Of a stretch of 64,000 bases of DNA, positions 45,054 to 54,358 are shown one piece after another (the first letter of the stretch is position 1; every line of letters starts with the position of its first letter). The translations under genes were made by a program, and so were the position numbers. This DNA is from Streptomyces sp. NBC_01351 (GTDB lineage Bacteria; Actinomycetota; Actinomycetes; Streptomycetales; Streptomycetaceae): positions 5,151,501-5,215,500 of the forward strand of contig NZ_CP108356.1 of NCBI RefSeq assembly GCF_036237315.1. The letters are read 5' to 3'. The notes under the pieces were generated by a model that searched no databases, was not told the origin of the DNA, and worked only from the letters and a program-made list of their open reading frames with translations.

Positions 45054-46376
45054 TCAGCGAACCTCGATGAAGTCCTCCGGGTCCCGCTCCGCCCGCCCCG
45101 CCGGAGGCGACACGGCATGGCCCACGGCCACCGCCCCCATCGGGTCCCAGCCCTCCGGCAGCCCCAGCACCTTGCGCACCACGTCCCGGCAGAACATCGT
45201 CGAGGACACCCACGCCGAGCCCAGCCGCTCCCCGGCCAGCGCGACCAGCAGGTTCTGCACGCCCGCGCCCATCGCGACGACGAACATCTCCCGCTCGGCC
45301 GCGTCCCGCCGCGCGTGCCCGTAGTCGTGCGCGCCGTCGGTCACCAGGCACGGCACCACCAGGTACGGCGCGTTCCGCAGCACGTCCCCGCGCCGCACCC
45401 GCTTGGCGACGGACTCCTCGGACTTCCCGTCGGCCCGCAGGTCCGCGACCCACGCGTCCCGCATGGCGTCCAGCAGCTCCAGCCGGGCCGCCGCGGACTC
45501 CAGCAGGACGAACCGCCACGGCGTCGTGTGGTGCGGAGCCGGGGCGGTCACCGCCGCGGCCACCGCCCGCCGGACGGCACCCGGGTCCACCGGCTCGTCG
45601 GTGAAGGCCCGTACCGTACGGCGCTGCGTGACGGCTTCCCGTACCGCCTCCGAGGTCCCCAGCCGGAACATGTCGTCGGCCGGGGCGCGCACCAGGTCCC
45701 GCGCCGTCGAGCCCTCGCCCAGCACGTGGCCCAGCCCGCGCACCACGGCCACCGGAAGACCGGCCGCCTTGCCCTTGACCAGATCGCCGGCGGCGGCCAG
45801 CTCGTCCGCCGTCGCGACCACCGTCGCGCTCAGCGGATTGCCGTGGGAGTCCGTGCCGCCGCGCAGGTCGTCGAGGACCCGTACCCCGGCCGAGCCGATC
45901 GCGACATCGGTGAGCCCGGCGCGCCACGGCCGCCCGAAGGTGTCCGTCACGACGACGCCGACCTCCACGCCGAGCGCGTCGCGGACCCCCGCGCGGATCG
46001 CGGCGGCCGAGCCGTCCGGGTCCTCGGGCAGCAGCAGCACCGTTCCGGGGGCGGTGTTGGAGGCGTCGACCCCGGCCGCGGCCATCACCAGGCCCTGCCG
46101 GTTCTCGACGATCCGCAGCGGACCCCGGCGCGCGACGACCCGTACGGTCTCCGCGTCTATCGCGTCCTCGCGGGAATCGGCCTCCACGATCCGGCCCTCG
46201 GCCTTGGAGACGATCTTCGAGGTGACCAGCAGGACGTCCCCGTCCCGCAGGTCCGGCGCGGCCGTCGTGATCAGCTCCGCCAGGTCGTCACCGGGCCTGA
46301 CCTCCGGTATCCCGCCGACGGCCCGGACCTCGTACGAGACCACGCGCGCGGGGTCCGTCGCGTCCGGCGCCGTCAC
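45054..46376 (-). CDS. fbiB: coenzyme F420-0:L-glutamate ligase with C-terminal FMN domain (FbiB)
   Basis: 440 residues. The N-terminal CofE domain (about 1-245) adds gamma-linked glutamates to F420-0: [55 protein letters not shown] (metal/GTP site). The C-terminal nitroreductase-like domain (about 250-440) has [33 protein letters not shown] and [15 protein letters not shown]; in mycobacteria the FbiB C-terminal domain reduces dehydro-F420-0. GTG 46376 overlaps the cofD stop by four bases, so the two are co-translated. This fusion is typical of actinobacteria. Confidence 0.94.
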   Translation of the reverse strand: MTAPDATDPARVVSYEVRAVGGIPEVRPGDDLAELITTAAPDLRDGDVLLVTSKIVSKAEGRIVEADSREDAIDAETVRVVARRGPLRIVENRQGLVMAAAGVDASNTAPGTVLLLPEDPDGSAAAIRAGVRDALGVEVGVVVTDTFGRPWRAGLTDVAIGSAGVRVLDDLRGGTDSHGNPLSATVVATADELAAAGDLVKGKAAGLPVAVVRGLGHVLGEGSTARDLVRAPADDMFRLGTSEAVREAVTQRRTVRAFTDEPVDPGAVRRAVAAAVTAPAPHHTTPWRFVLLESAAARLELLDAMRDAWVADLRADGKSEESVAKRVRRGDVLRNAPYLVVPCLVTDGAHDYGHARRDAAEREMFVVAMGAGVQNLLVALAGERLGSAWVSSTMFCRDVVRKVLGLPEGWDPMGAVAVGHAVSPPAGRAERDPEDFIEVR

Positions 46377-47347
46377 CGGGAGGCCTCGGCCAGCTCCAGG
46401 GCGGCGCGGGCCATCTCGGCGGTCGCGGCCAGGTCGGTCATCATCAGCGGCACCGCACGGCAGGTGATCCCGGCGGCCTCCACCTCGGCGACCGCGTCCG
46501 CGTCGGCCGAGTCCACGAGCCAGCCGTCGAGCAGCCCGGTCCCGTAGTGCAGGGCGACCGCCGCGGCCGTGGACTCGACGCCCACCGCGGCCAGCACCTT
46601 GTCGGCCATCCCGCGCACGGGCGCGCCCCCGACGATGGGGGAGAGGCCCACGACGGGTGCCCCGGCGGCGGCCACGGCCTCCCGGATGCCGGGCACGGAG
46701 AGGATCGTGCCGATCGAGACCACGGGGTTGGACGGCGGGAAGACGATCACGTCGGCGGCGGCGATGGCCTCCAGCACGCCGGGCGCGGGCTTGGCCTGAT
46801 CGGCCCCGACGGGGACGACGGCCTCCGCGTCCACCGAGGCGCGCAGCCGGACCCAGTACTCCTGGAAGTGGATGACGCGGCGCTCTCCCCCAGACTCCGT
46901 CCCAGTCCCGGCCTCGGTGATCGCGACGTGGGTCTCGACCCGGTCGTCGGTCATGGGCAGCAGCCGCACCCCGGGCTGCCAGCGGTCGCACAGGGCCTCG
47001 GTGACCGCGCTCAGCGGGTAACCGGCGCCGATCATCTGGGTACGGACGATGTGCGTGGCGAAGTCGCGGTCGCCGAGGCCGAACCACGTGGGTCCGACCC
47101 CGTACGCCGCGAGCTCTTCCTTGACGGTGAAGGACTCGTCGGTGCGGCCCCAGCCCTGGTCCTCGTTGATGCCACCGCCGAGGGTGTACATCACCGTGTC
47201 CAGATCGGGGCAGACCTTGAGCCCGAACAGGTGAATGTCGTCACCGGTGTTGCCGATGACCGTGATGTCCGCGTCGGGGACTGCCGACTTGAGTCCGCGG
47301 AGGAACCGGGCGCCGCCTATACCGCCGGCCAGAACAACAATGCGCAT
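46373..47347 (-). CDS. cofD: 2-phospho-L-lactate / phosphoenolpyruvate transferase (CofD/FbiA)
   Basis: 324 residues. It transfers the phospho-enolpyruvyl or phospholactyl group to FO, the deazaflavin precursor of coenzyme F420. Signatures are [56 protein letters not shown] and [18 protein letters not shown]. The segment TGTESGGE at about residue 147 is encoded by a short repeat-like stretch (46883-46907) and looks like an in-frame insertion before [13 protein letters not shown]. The start is ATG 47347. It is the first gene of cofD-fbiB; cofC and fbiC are not in the window. Confidence 0.95.
   Translation of the reverse strand: MRIVVLAGGIGGARFLRGLKSAVPDADITVIGNTGDDIHLFGLKVCPDLDTVMYTLGGGINEDQGWGRTDESFTVKEELAAYGVGPTWFGLGDRDFATHIVRTQMIGAGYPLSAVTEALCDRWQPGVRLLPMTDDRVETHVAITEAGTGTESGGERRVIHFQEYWVRLRASVDAEAVVPVGADQAKPAPGVLEAIAAADVIVFPPSNPVVSIGTILSVPGIREAVAAAGAPVVGLSPIVGGAPVRGMADKVLAAVGVESTAAAVALHYGTGLLDGWLVDSADADAVAEVEAAGITCRAVPLMMTDLAATAEMARAALELAEASR
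46883..46907. repeat. short repeat-module fragment inside cofD
   Basis: CTCTCCCCCAGACTCCGTCC matches the module seen at about 26545 and 49122 and lies in frame inside cofD, without the flanking modules. Confidence 0.55.
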
Positions 47348-47426
47348 GTGGACAGTCTGTCAGCCGCGGGCAGTCGTTCGAGGGGCGGTGGCCGCGCGAC
47401 GGGTGGGCATGCCGGGCCGGTCGGGG

Positions 47427-47945
47427 TCAGGCGGAGACGGATGCCGGTTCGGCCGGGGAGCAGCTGTGCATCGGCATCTCGGTGAGGCCGGGGAAGTAGA
47501 CGTGCAGGCTGACCGCGCCGTCGAGGGTGTCGTTGACGACCTCGTGGGCGTAGCCGGGGGCGAGGACGCGCTGCGCGCCGGGGCGGTGGGTGAGCGGGCC
47601 GCGGGCGGTGTGCTCGGTGAGCTCGCCCTCCAGGACGGTCAGCACGCCGGAGGAGGCGCCGTGGTCGTGCAGGCCGCTGCCCTGGCCGGGGACCCAGCTG
47701 AGCAGCCAGACCTCGTAGCCGGGGCCGGTGCGCAGCCGGTGGTACCAGCGGGTGGTGGCGTCGTAGCGGACGAGGTGCTCCCAGGAGGCGCGGTCCTCGG
47801 CGATGGAGCGGGCCAGGCCGACGAACTCGGCGACGGTGGCCGGGTGTTCGCGGGCGGGCTGGAGGAGGTGCTGGACGGCGAGGATGTCGCCGGCGATCTG
47901 GAGGTCGCTCTCGACAGTGGCCGTGGCGGCGGGGGTGCTGTTCAT
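47427..47945 (-). CDS. cysteine dioxygenase
   Basis: 172 residues, cupin. It oxidises cysteine to cysteine sulfinate with Fe(II). Iron-binding motif SGLHDHGASSGVLTVLEGELTE supplies two His; the third is in LAPGYAHEVVND. The region RWYHRLRTGPGYEVWLLSW is typical of bacterial CDO. The start is ATG 47945. It is transcribed divergently from whiB across a 630-base regulatory region. It links to the cystathionine beta-synthase at the left end through cysteine metabolism. Confidence 0.92.
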   Translation of the reverse strand: MNSTPAATATVESDLQIAGDILAVQHLLQPAREHPATVAEFVGLARSIAEDRASWEHLVRYDATTRWYHRLRTGPGYEVWLLSWVPGQGSGLHDHGASSGVLTVLEGELTEHTARGPLTHRPGAQRVLAPGYAHEVVNDTLDGAVSLHVYFPGLTEMPMHSCSPAEPASVSA

Positions 47946-48327
47946 CGTGGGGGATTCCTCGACGGATGTCAGTGGTGCTGGCGGTCGCTGTGGGGGTGGC
48001 CGGAGCTCAGAGGAGCGGACGCTCCTGGGGCATCAACAGCTGTGACAGCAACAGCGAACCTGGGCAGCGCACAGGAACCCACGAATGGGGGTCCGGGTGG
48101 CGGCTGCGGGCGCTGACATGCGAACAAGGAGAACGGCTCGGGGGCCGGACTGTCAACCCAATGTCCGGTTTGGGGGAAAAGTTTCACCTCATCCGGTTAC
48201 CGTGTGCGGAGAAAGGTTTGTGCAGTCGCCGCCAGGGGATGTGGCGCTATGTCAGGGCTCAAACCTGAACCCGTCACCTCGTGACCGGACTGTGATCTAC
48301 GCCGCTTCTTTGGCCGGATCGCAACCA

Positions 48328-48340
48328 CACCACTGAGTGA
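48328..48340. promoter_or_regulatory. candidate BldD-type box upstream of whiB
   Basis: CACCACTGAGTGA matches the half-core C.C(A/T)GAGT.A of the BldD operator consensus as I recall it (T.AC.C(A/T)G.GT.A), with two mismatches in the left half. BldD is known to repress several developmental genes in Streptomyces; binding here is a prediction. Confidence 0.35.
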
Positions 48341-48472
48341 CACGTCGATTACGGGTGAAGACGGGCATCACGTGACGCCTGTGGCATGTGTCACGATTTT
48401 TGGCGATATGAACACTTTCTGCATAGGCTTGGTTCCGCAGAGTGAATAAGGGGCCCAATAGCAGATCTCGGC

Positions 48473-48502
48473 TTGACTGCGCTGGAGCCACGCACTTGTA
48501 AT
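48473..48502 (+). promoter_or_regulatory. predicted whiB promoter
   Basis: TTGACT (48473-48478), an 18-base spacer and TGTAAT (48497-48502) form a good vegetative-type promoter about 74 bases upstream of the whiB start. The leader includes the inverted repeat CGTTAC/GTAACG at 48514-48535. Confidence 0.6.
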
Positions 48503-48575
48503 TTCACTCGTGTCGTTACGTAGCGATCAGTAACGGCATCACCACGGGGACGCACAGACAGAGCGAGGGGCGCAC

Positions 48576-48839
48576 ATGACCGAGCTGTTTCAGGAACTGC
48601 TGGTCGAGGAAGCGGACGAAGAGCTCGGATGGCAGGAGCGCGCGTTGTGCGCCCAGACCGACCCCGAGTCCTTCTTTCCCGAGAAGGGCGGCTCCACCCG
48701 CGAGGCCAAGAAGGTCTGCCTGGCCTGTGAGGTCCGCTCCGAATGCCTTGAGTACGCCCTCGCCAACGACGAGCGATTCGGCATCTGGGGCGGCCTGTCG
48801 GAGCGCGAGCGCCGCCGTCTGAAAAAGGCCGCCGTCTGA
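48576..48839 (+). CDS. whiB: sporulation regulatory protein WhiB
   Basis: 87 residues, small [4Fe-4S] Wbl protein. Iron-sulfur cysteines are C25, C48, C51 and C57 (RALCAQTD; VCLACEVRSEC), followed by the Wbl turn FGIWGGLSERERRRLKK with the basic C-terminus. The length and the N-terminus MTELFQELLVEEADEELGWQ match the founding WhiB closely. WhiB acts with WhiA to drive growth cessation and sporulation septation in aerial hyphae. The start is ATG 48576 after GCGAGGGGCG. A stem-loop terminator follows about 180 bases downstream. Confidence 0.97.
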   Translation: MTELFQELLVEEADEELGWQERALCAQTDPESFFPEKGGSTREAKKVCLACEVRSECLEYALANDERFGIWGGLSERERRRLKKAAV

Positions 48840-49018
48840 GCCGCGGCCAGACCGCCGGCCAGACCAGCCCGACCCCGGCCCCGCGTACCGGCCCGACCGC
48901 CGGCCCCAGGGCCCGAAGGCGCCGCCCGACCGGCACCTTTCACGCACCACCTGACATATCGCACGGCATATCGACCGCACGGCCGACAAGGCACCCAGCA
49001 CGGCAAAGAGCACGGCAC

Positions 49019-49059
49019 ACGGTCCGCCTCCCGCACCTTCCCCGCAGGAGGCGGACCGT
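49019..49059. terminator. 13-bp stem-loop terminator downstream of whiB
   Basis: ACGGTCCGCCTCC and its reverse complement GGAGGCGGACCGT are separated by a 15-base loop. It would insulate whiB from the downstream glycosyltransferase operon. Confidence 0.75.
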
Positions 49060-49109
49060 CGCTTTGCCAGCCGTTAGGGTGGGGCGCTGTCCAGCAGCCT
49101 CCGAGGGCA

Positions 49110-49160
49110 CACCACCCCCGGACCCTCCCCCAGACTTCGTCCGGGGGGACCCCCAGGCCG
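49110..49160. repeat. modular GC-rich repeat, copy 10 (partial)
   Basis: CCCGGACCCTCCCCCAGACT followed by TCGTCCGGGGGGACCCCCAG: the module shared with 26535-26570 and others, without the GGCGTTTGAGG core. It lies about 15 bases upstream of the glycosyltransferase ATG and so may be in its leader. Confidence 0.7.
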
Positions 49161-49175
49161 GAGGGCCGTACAGCG

Positions 49176-52100
49176 ATGTCCCTGCACAGCCAGTCGGCGG
49201 CCTCCCGCCAGGCCCCCGCCACACCCGAGTTCCCCCGGCACGTCGTCACCGCGGTCCTCGTCGCCCACGACGGCGCCCGCTGGCTGCCCCGGACCCTCGC
49301 CGGCCTGCTCGGCCAGGAACGCCCCGCGCAGAACCACGTCGCCGCGGACACCGGCAGCGCCGACGAGTCCGCGAGCCTCCTCAACCAGGCCTTCGGCGAC
49401 GACCGCGTCCTGCACCTCGCCCGCCGCACCGGATTCGGCGCCGCCGTCGACGAAGCCGTCCGCACCGCCGGCACCCTGACCCCCGAGGACCTCCCGTACC
49501 TCAAGCGCCCCAGCGGCTGGGACCCCGTCAGCCGCACCTGGCGCGACGACCACTACGACCTTCCCGAGCTCCCGCACGGCGAACCGGTCCAGTGGCTCTG
49601 GCTGCTCCACGACGACAGCGCCCCCGAACCGGACGCCCTCACCGAACTGCTCCGCGTCGCCGACGAGAACCCCGACGCCGCCGTCATCGGCCCCAAGCTG
49701 CGCGGCTGGTACGACAAGAAGCAGCTCCTCGAAGCCGGCGTCACCATCGCCCGCAGCGGCCGCCGCTGGACCGGCCTCGACCGCCGCGAACAGGATCAGG
49801 GCCAGCACGACCAGGTCCGCCCCGTCCTCTCCGTCTCCACCGCCGGCATGCTGGTGCGCCGCGACGTCTACGAAGCCCTCGGCGGCTTCGACCGCCGTCT
49901 GCCCCTCATGCGCGACGACGTCGACCTGTGCTGGCGTGCCCAAAGCGCCGGCCACACCGTCCTCGTCGCCCCCGACGCCGTCATGCGCCACGCCGAGGCC
50001 TCCGCCCGCGAACGCCGCACCGTCGACTGCGCAGGCCGTACGAGCGCCAGCCCGCACCGCGTGGACAAGGCCGGCGCCGTCTACACGATGCTCGCCAACA
50101 GCTCCGGCCGCGCGCTCCCGTACGTCCTGCTCCGCGTGCTGCTCGGCACCGTCCTGCGCACCCTCGCCTACCTCGTCGGCAAGGCCCCCGGACAGGCCGT
50201 CGACGAGATCACCGGCCTCCTCGCCACCCTGCTGCGCCCCGGCAGGATCCTCGCCGCCCGCAAGCGCCGCAGCCGCCCCGCGGTCCCCGCCGCCGAACTG
50301 CGCCCGCTCTTCCCGCCGCCCGGTGCCTCCCTGCGCGCCAACGCCGAACAGCTCGCCGGATACTTCGGCGACACCCGCGACACCGACTCCGCCCCCGCGG
50401 GCCGGCACGGCGGCGGCAGCATCCTGAACGCCCCCGGCGAGGACGGCGACTACCCGGTGGCCGAGGAGCGGTTCGCGCGCCTCAAGCGGATCGCCCGCAA
50501 CCCCGCCCCCGCACTCTTCGCCGTCCTCCTGCTCGTCTCCCTCGCCGCCTGCCGCGCCCTGATCGGCGGCGGCTCCCTGATGGGCGGCGCCCTGCTGCCC
50601 GCCCCCGACAGCGGCCCCGAACTCTGGCGGGCCTACACCGCCGGCTGGCAGCCCGTGGGGACCGGTTCCACCGAATCGGCGCCCCCGTACCTCGCCGTCC
50701 TCGGAGCCCTCGCCACCCTGCTCTTCGGATCCACCCAGGCCGCCCTGACCCTGCTGCTCGTCGGATCCGTCCCGCTCGCCGGCCTCGCCGCCTACTTCGC
50801 GTCCCGGCCCCTGGTCGAATCCCGGCTGCTGCGCGCCTGGGCCGCCGTCGCCTACGCCTTCCTGCCCGCCGTCACCGGAGCCCTCGCCGGCGGCCGCCTA
50901 GGCACGGCTCTGCTCGCCGTCCTGCTGCCGCTGATCGCCCGCTCCGCCGTCTCCGCCTTCGGACTCGGCGGGACCCCCGGCAAGACCGACGACCCCGAGC
51001 AGCGCCCCGGCCGGCGCGCGGTGTGGACGTACACCCTCCTGCTGACGCTGGCCACCGCCTTCACCCCCGTCGTCTGGCTGCTCGCCGCCCTCCTCGGCGC
51101 GGCCGCGCTCGCCCACCGCCGCGCGCAGTGGAAGACGTACGGACCGCGCCTGCTCGCCACCCTCGCCGTCCCGGTCCTCGTCCTCGCCCCCTGGTCGCTG
51201 GGCCTGCTCCTGCACCCCGGCCGCCTCCTCGACGAGGCCGGCCTGCCGTACGGAGCCGGCTCCGCGGGCGGCCTCGACCTCCTCGGCATCAGCCCCGGCG
51301 GACCCGGCACCGGAGCCGGCCTGCTCCTCATCGGCATCGTCCTCGCCGCGCTGGCCGCCCTGCTCCGCACCGAGCGCCGGTTCGCCGTCCGCGCCGCCTG
51401 GGCCACCGCCCTGGCCGGCCTGGCCCTCGCCGTCCTCCTCAACCGCGGCTCCTGGGCCGGACCCGCCACCCTCGTCTACGGACTCGCCCTCCTCGCCGCC
51501 GCCGCGGTCGGCGCGGACGGCGCCAGGGAACGCGTCGCCGCCCGCAGCTTCGGCTGGCGCCAGCCGCTGGCCGCGCTCATCGCGCTCGCCGCCGTCGCGG
51601 GCCCGCTGTTCGCCGCGGCCACCTGGATGGTCGCCGGCGCCGACGGTCCGCTGCAGCGCCGCGACCCCGTCCAGGTCCCGGCCTTCGTCGCCGACGCCGG
51701 CGGGGACGACAACCAGACCCGCACCCTGATCCTCGACCTGGACGCGCCCGGCGGCGTCTCGTACAGCCTCGTGCGCGGGGCCGGCGGCCGCCTCGGCGAC
51801 GCCGAGATCACCAGCGCGAGCGGCGGCGACCCCCGCCTCGACAAGGTCGTCTCCAACCTCGTCGCCGGATCCGGCGCCGACCAGTCCAGCCAGCTCAGCG
51901 CCTACGCCATCCGCTTCGTCATGTTCCGCCCCGGCGGCCCCGAAGAGATCCGCCGCGTCCTCGACGCCACCCCCGGCCTCAACCGCCGCCACCAGCAGGA
52001 CGGCACCTCCCTGTGGGGCGTCGAACCCTGGCTGCCCCGCGCCGTCATCGTCTCCGCCAAGCCGGGCGAGGCCCCCGTCCCGGTCGCCGCGGGCCCCGTG

Positions 52101-52859
52101 GAGGCCCACGGTTCCAAGATCCCCAATGGTGAGGCGGGCCGCGTGCTGCGCATCGCCGACCGCGCCGACGCGGGCTGGAAGGCCACCCTCGACGGCACGC
52201 CCCTCAAGCCCAAGACCCTCGACGGCTGGGCACAGGGCTTCGAGCTCCCCGTCGAAGGCGGCCGGCTCGACCTCGTCCACGAGAGCTCGATCCTGCGGAC
52301 CGTCTGGCACTGGGCGCAGGGCCTGCTCGCGCTGGTGCTGCTGGTGATGGCCCTCCCGGGCCGCCGGGCCCGGCTCGACGACGACCTCCCGGAGGAGGAG
52401 GCCACCGCCTCCGAGCCCACCGGCGAGGGCCGTCGCGCCCGCCGCCTGCGCGCGGAGTCCGAGCCGGCCCCGGCGCCGGTGGAGGCAGCGGCCGTCGCCG
52501 ACCCGTACGCGGAGATCCCCGCGCAGCCGTCGTACGGCGAGGACGCGTACGCGTACCAGGCGTACGGCGACCAGAGCGGCTACGCGTACGAACAGCAGCA
52601 GCAGCAGCCGCAGCCGCAGCAGTACGACCAGTACCCGACGGCTGCGTACGACCAGCAGGGCCAACAGCCCCCCCAGCAGGCCTACGAGGACCCGTACCAG
52701 CAGCAGTACGCCCAGCCGTACGGGCAACAGCAGTACGAGCAGCCGTACGAACAGCAGCCGTACGAGCACCAGCAGCCGTACGAGCCCTTCGACGCCTTCC
52801 GCCCGAACGACCCCCACGCACAGCACGACCCGCGTCCTGACGGGAGCCCCCAGCAGTGA
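49176..52859 (+). CDS. giant membrane family 2 glycosyltransferase with Gln/Tyr-rich tail
   Basis: 1227 residues. The N-terminal GT-A domain (about 20-290) has VVTAVLVAHDGARWLPRTLAGLL, the DxD-like LLHDDSAPEPDAL and LPLMRDDVDLCWRAQSAGH. About a dozen hydrophobic segments follow (about 305-345, 440-820), then an extracytoplasmic domain (about 830-1035) and a last TM (about 1050-1070). The tail from about 1110 is dominated by Tyr and Gln (e.g. YEQQQQQPQPQQYDQYP), with YGQQQYEQPYEQQPYEHQ-type repeats. Layout resembles actinobacterial galactofuranosyl/arabinosyl-type transferases. ATG 49176 has GGAGGG 11 bases before it. It is coupled to the DUF5719 gene by GTGA. Confidence 0.9.
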   Translation: MSLHSQSAASRQAPATPEFPRHVVTAVLVAHDGARWLPRTLAGLLGQERPAQNHVAADTGSADESASLLNQAFGDDRVLHLARRTGFGAAVDEAVRTAGTLTPEDLPYLKRPSGWDPVSRTWRDDHYDLPELPHGEPVQWLWLLHDDSAPEPDALTELLRVADENPDAAVIGPKLRGWYDKKQLLEAGVTIARSGRRWTGLDRREQDQGQHDQVRPVLSVSTAGMLVRRDVYEALGGFDRRLPLMRDDVDLCWRAQSAGHTVLVAPDAVMRHAEASARERRTVDCAGRTSASPHRVDKAGAVYTMLANSSGRALPYVLLRVLLGTVLRTLAYLVGKAPGQAVDEITGLLATLLRPGRILAARKRRSRPAVPAAELRPLFPPPGASLRANAEQLAGYFGDTRDTDSAPAGRHGGGSILNAPGEDGDYPVAEERFARLKRIARNPAPALFAVLLLVSLAACRALIGGGSLMGGALLPAPDSGPELWRAYTAGWQPVGTGSTESAPPYLAVLGALATLLFGSTQAALTLLLVGSVPLAGLAAYFASRPLVESRLLRAWAAVAYAFLPAVTGALAGGRLGTALLAVLLPLIARSAVSAFGLGGTPGKTDDPEQRPGRRAVWTYTLLLTLATAFTPVVWLLAALLGAAALAHRRAQWKTYGPRLLATLAVPVLVLAPWSLGLLLHPGRLLDEAGLPYGAGSAGGLDLLGISPGGPGTGAGLLLIGIVLAALAALLRTERRFAVRAAWATALAGLALAVLLNRGSWAGPATLVYGLALLAAAAVGADGARERVAARSFGWRQPLAALIALAAVAGPLFAAATWMVAGADGPLQRRDPVQVPAFVADAGGDDNQTRTLILDLDAPGGVSYSLVRGAGGRLGDAEITSASGGDPRLDKVVSNLVAGSGADQSSQLSAYAIRFVMFRPGGPEEIRRVLDATPGLNRRHQQDGTSLWGVEPWLPRAVIVSAKPGEAPVPVAAGPVEAHGSKIPNGEAGRVLRIADRADAGWKATLDGTPLKPKTLDGWAQGFELPVEGGRLDLVHESSILRTVWHWAQGLLALVLLVMALPGRRARLDDDLPEEEATASEPTGEGRRARRLRAESEPAPAPVEAAAVADPYAEIPAQPSYGEDAYAYQAYGDQSGYAYEQQQQQPQPQQYDQYPTAAYDQQGQQPPQQAYEDPYQQQYAQPYGQQQYEQPYEQQPYEHQQPYEPFDAFRPNDPHAQHDPRPDGSPQQ
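52505..52858. repeat. imperfect Tyr/Gln codon repeats (CCGTACGA.CAGCAG)
   Basis: CCGTACGAGCAGC/CAGCAGTACGAGCAG-type units encode about 118 low-complexity residues at the C-terminus of the glycosyltransferase. Prone to in-frame length change. Confidence 0.65.
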
Positions 52860-54346
52860 AGCAGCGCGCACCCCTGACGCTCGCGGCCGTGGCCGCGGCC
52901 CTCGCCGCCCTCACCGGCATCGCCTCGCTCACCGCACCCGACCCCGCCGGGAACCCGGCCGACGGCAAGGCGGCCGCCGCCTCCCGGATGCCGGTCGAGC
53001 GGTCCCTGCTGGTGTGCCCGGCGCCCAGCTCCTCCGACATCGCCGACACCACGTACACGGCCTTCACCCCGGCCGCCGCCAAGGCCTCCGGGGACGGCAA
53101 GGGCGCGGCCCGGCTGCTCGGCGCGACCGCGGACGCCAAGCCCGTACTGGAGCCCAAGGAGCCCGGCAAGCCCTTCGGGGCCACCTCCACCGGGGCGGAG
53201 GCACCCGCGCTGACGGGCAGCGCCGAGGGCGTCCTTGCCCCCGGCTGGACGGCGCAGCTCACCACCAAGGTGTCGGTGGGCCGCGCCCGGGGCGTCCTGG
53301 GCGCCGCCTGCACCGCGCCCGGCACCGACTTCTGGTTCCCCGCCGTCAGCACCGCCAAGGGCCGCGAGGACTTCGTCCACCTCACCAACCCGGACGACGC
53401 CGCCGCCATCGTCGACATCAGGCTCTTCGGCCCCGACGGCCTCGCCAAGTCCGACGCGGTCACCAGCGAGAGCATCCGGGTCGACCCCAAGTCCAGCAGG
53501 ACCGTCTCCCTCGCCACCCTCGTCCCGGGCACCCAGCTCGCGGACGCCACCGCCCACGTCACCACCCGCGCCGGCCGCGTCGGGGCCTCCGTGCAGGTCG
53601 CCGAGGAGGGCGTCGGAACCGACTGGCTGCCCGCCTCCACCGACCCGGCGGGCTCCCTGGTGCTCCCGGGCATCCCGGCGGACGCGACCTCCGTACGGCT
53701 CGTCGCCTTCGTACCCGGCGAGCAGGACGCGGACCTCACGCTGCGCCTCGCCGGACCGGGCGGCGCCATCAGCCCCGCGGGCAACGAGCAGCTGCACGTC
53801 AAGGCGGGCATGACCGCGAGCGCGGACCTGGGGGACCTGACCCGAGGCGAGCCCGGCTCGCTGCTGCTGACCCCGACGGACGCCAAGAAGGCCGCCCCGG
53901 TCGTCGCCGCGGTACGGGTGGTCCGCGGCAGCGGAGCCAAGCAGGAACTGGGCTTCGTACCGGCCACCGGCCCGGTCGGGGCGCGGGCCACGGCGGCCGA
54001 CAACCGGCCCGAGGAGAACGCGACCCTGCTGTCGCTGACGGCACCGGGCGCCGACGCCAAGGTCAAGGTGACGGCCTCGCCGGGCACCGGCGGCGGCGAA
54101 CCCGCCTCCCAGGAGGTCACGCTCAAGGCGGGCACCACGCAGACGCTGACCCTGGCCCCCGCCGGCGGCAAGGGCGCCTACGCCCTGACCGTCGAAACCC
54201 TCTCGGGCGGCCCGGTCCACGCGGCCCGCACCCTCTCACTCCCGCACGACGGCATCTCGATGTTCACCGTCCAGACCCTCTCGGACGACCGCTCCACGGT
54301 CTCGGTCCCCAGAGCCGCCCAGGACCTCTCGGTCCTGACCAGGTAA
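52856..54346 (+). CDS. DUF5719 family secreted protein
   Basis: 496 residues. The N-terminal hydrophobic segment (about 8-27, LTLAAVAAALAALTGIASLT) is a signal anchor; the rest is a long beta-rich extracytoplasmic protein. Repeated motifs such as FWFPAVSTAKGREDFVHLTNPDDAAAIVDIRLFGPDG and VPGTQLADATAHVTTRAGRVGASVQV match the DUF5719 pattern I recall, commonly encoded next to this glycosyltransferase type. Its GTG overlaps the upstream stop (GTGA), arguing for stoichiometric expression and a shared envelope role. No catalytic motif is seen. Confidence 0.87.
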   Translation: MKQRAPLTLAAVAAALAALTGIASLTAPDPAGNPADGKAAAASRMPVERSLLVCPAPSSSDIADTTYTAFTPAAAKASGDGKGAARLLGATADAKPVLEPKEPGKPFGATSTGAEAPALTGSAEGVLAPGWTAQLTTKVSVGRARGVLGAACTAPGTDFWFPAVSTAKGREDFVHLTNPDDAAAIVDIRLFGPDGLAKSDAVTSESIRVDPKSSRTVSLATLVPGTQLADATAHVTTRAGRVGASVQVAEEGVGTDWLPASTDPAGSLVLPGIPADATSVRLVAFVPGEQDADLTLRLAGPGGAISPAGNEQLHVKAGMTASADLGDLTRGEPGSLLLTPTDAKKAAPVVAAVRVVRGSGAKQELGFVPATGPVGARATAADNRPEENATLLSLTAPGADAKVKVTASPGTGGGEPASQEVTLKAGTTQTLTLAPAGGKGAYALTVETLSGGPVHAARTLSLPHDGISMFTVQTLSDDRSTVSVPRAAQDLSVLTR

Positions 54347-54358
54347 CGCATGCGCCCG

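Larger units (their letters stand above)
47946..48575. other. 630-base divergent regulatory region, cysteine dioxygenase / whiB
   Basis: It is relatively A+T-rich from about 48300 to 48540. It contains GTGACAC/TGTCAC-type elements (48336 onward and about 48389), the palindrome TCACGTGA (48368-48375), a BldD-box-like site (48328-48340), and a vegetative-type promoter at 48473-48502. Small frames here (e.g. 47966-48268) lack coding bias. A leader of about 65 bases precedes whiB. Confidence 0.6.
48840..49175. other. 336-base interval between whiB and the giant glycosyltransferase
   Basis: It contains a stem-loop terminator (49019-49059), a possible weak -10 (TTAGGGT, about 49074) and repeat copy 10 immediately before the glycosyltransferase start. 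I see no gene in it. Confidence 0.55.

Noticed and set aside
47966..48268. Small plus-strand frame upstream of whiB
   Set aside because: No RBS or family match and lies in a regulatory, less GC-biased interval.
49064..52132. 1022-codon plus-strand frame overlapping the giant glycosyltransferase
   Set aside because: Extremely Arg/Pro-rich shadow frame in another phase; the glycosyltransferase frame has clear GT motifs and TM segments.
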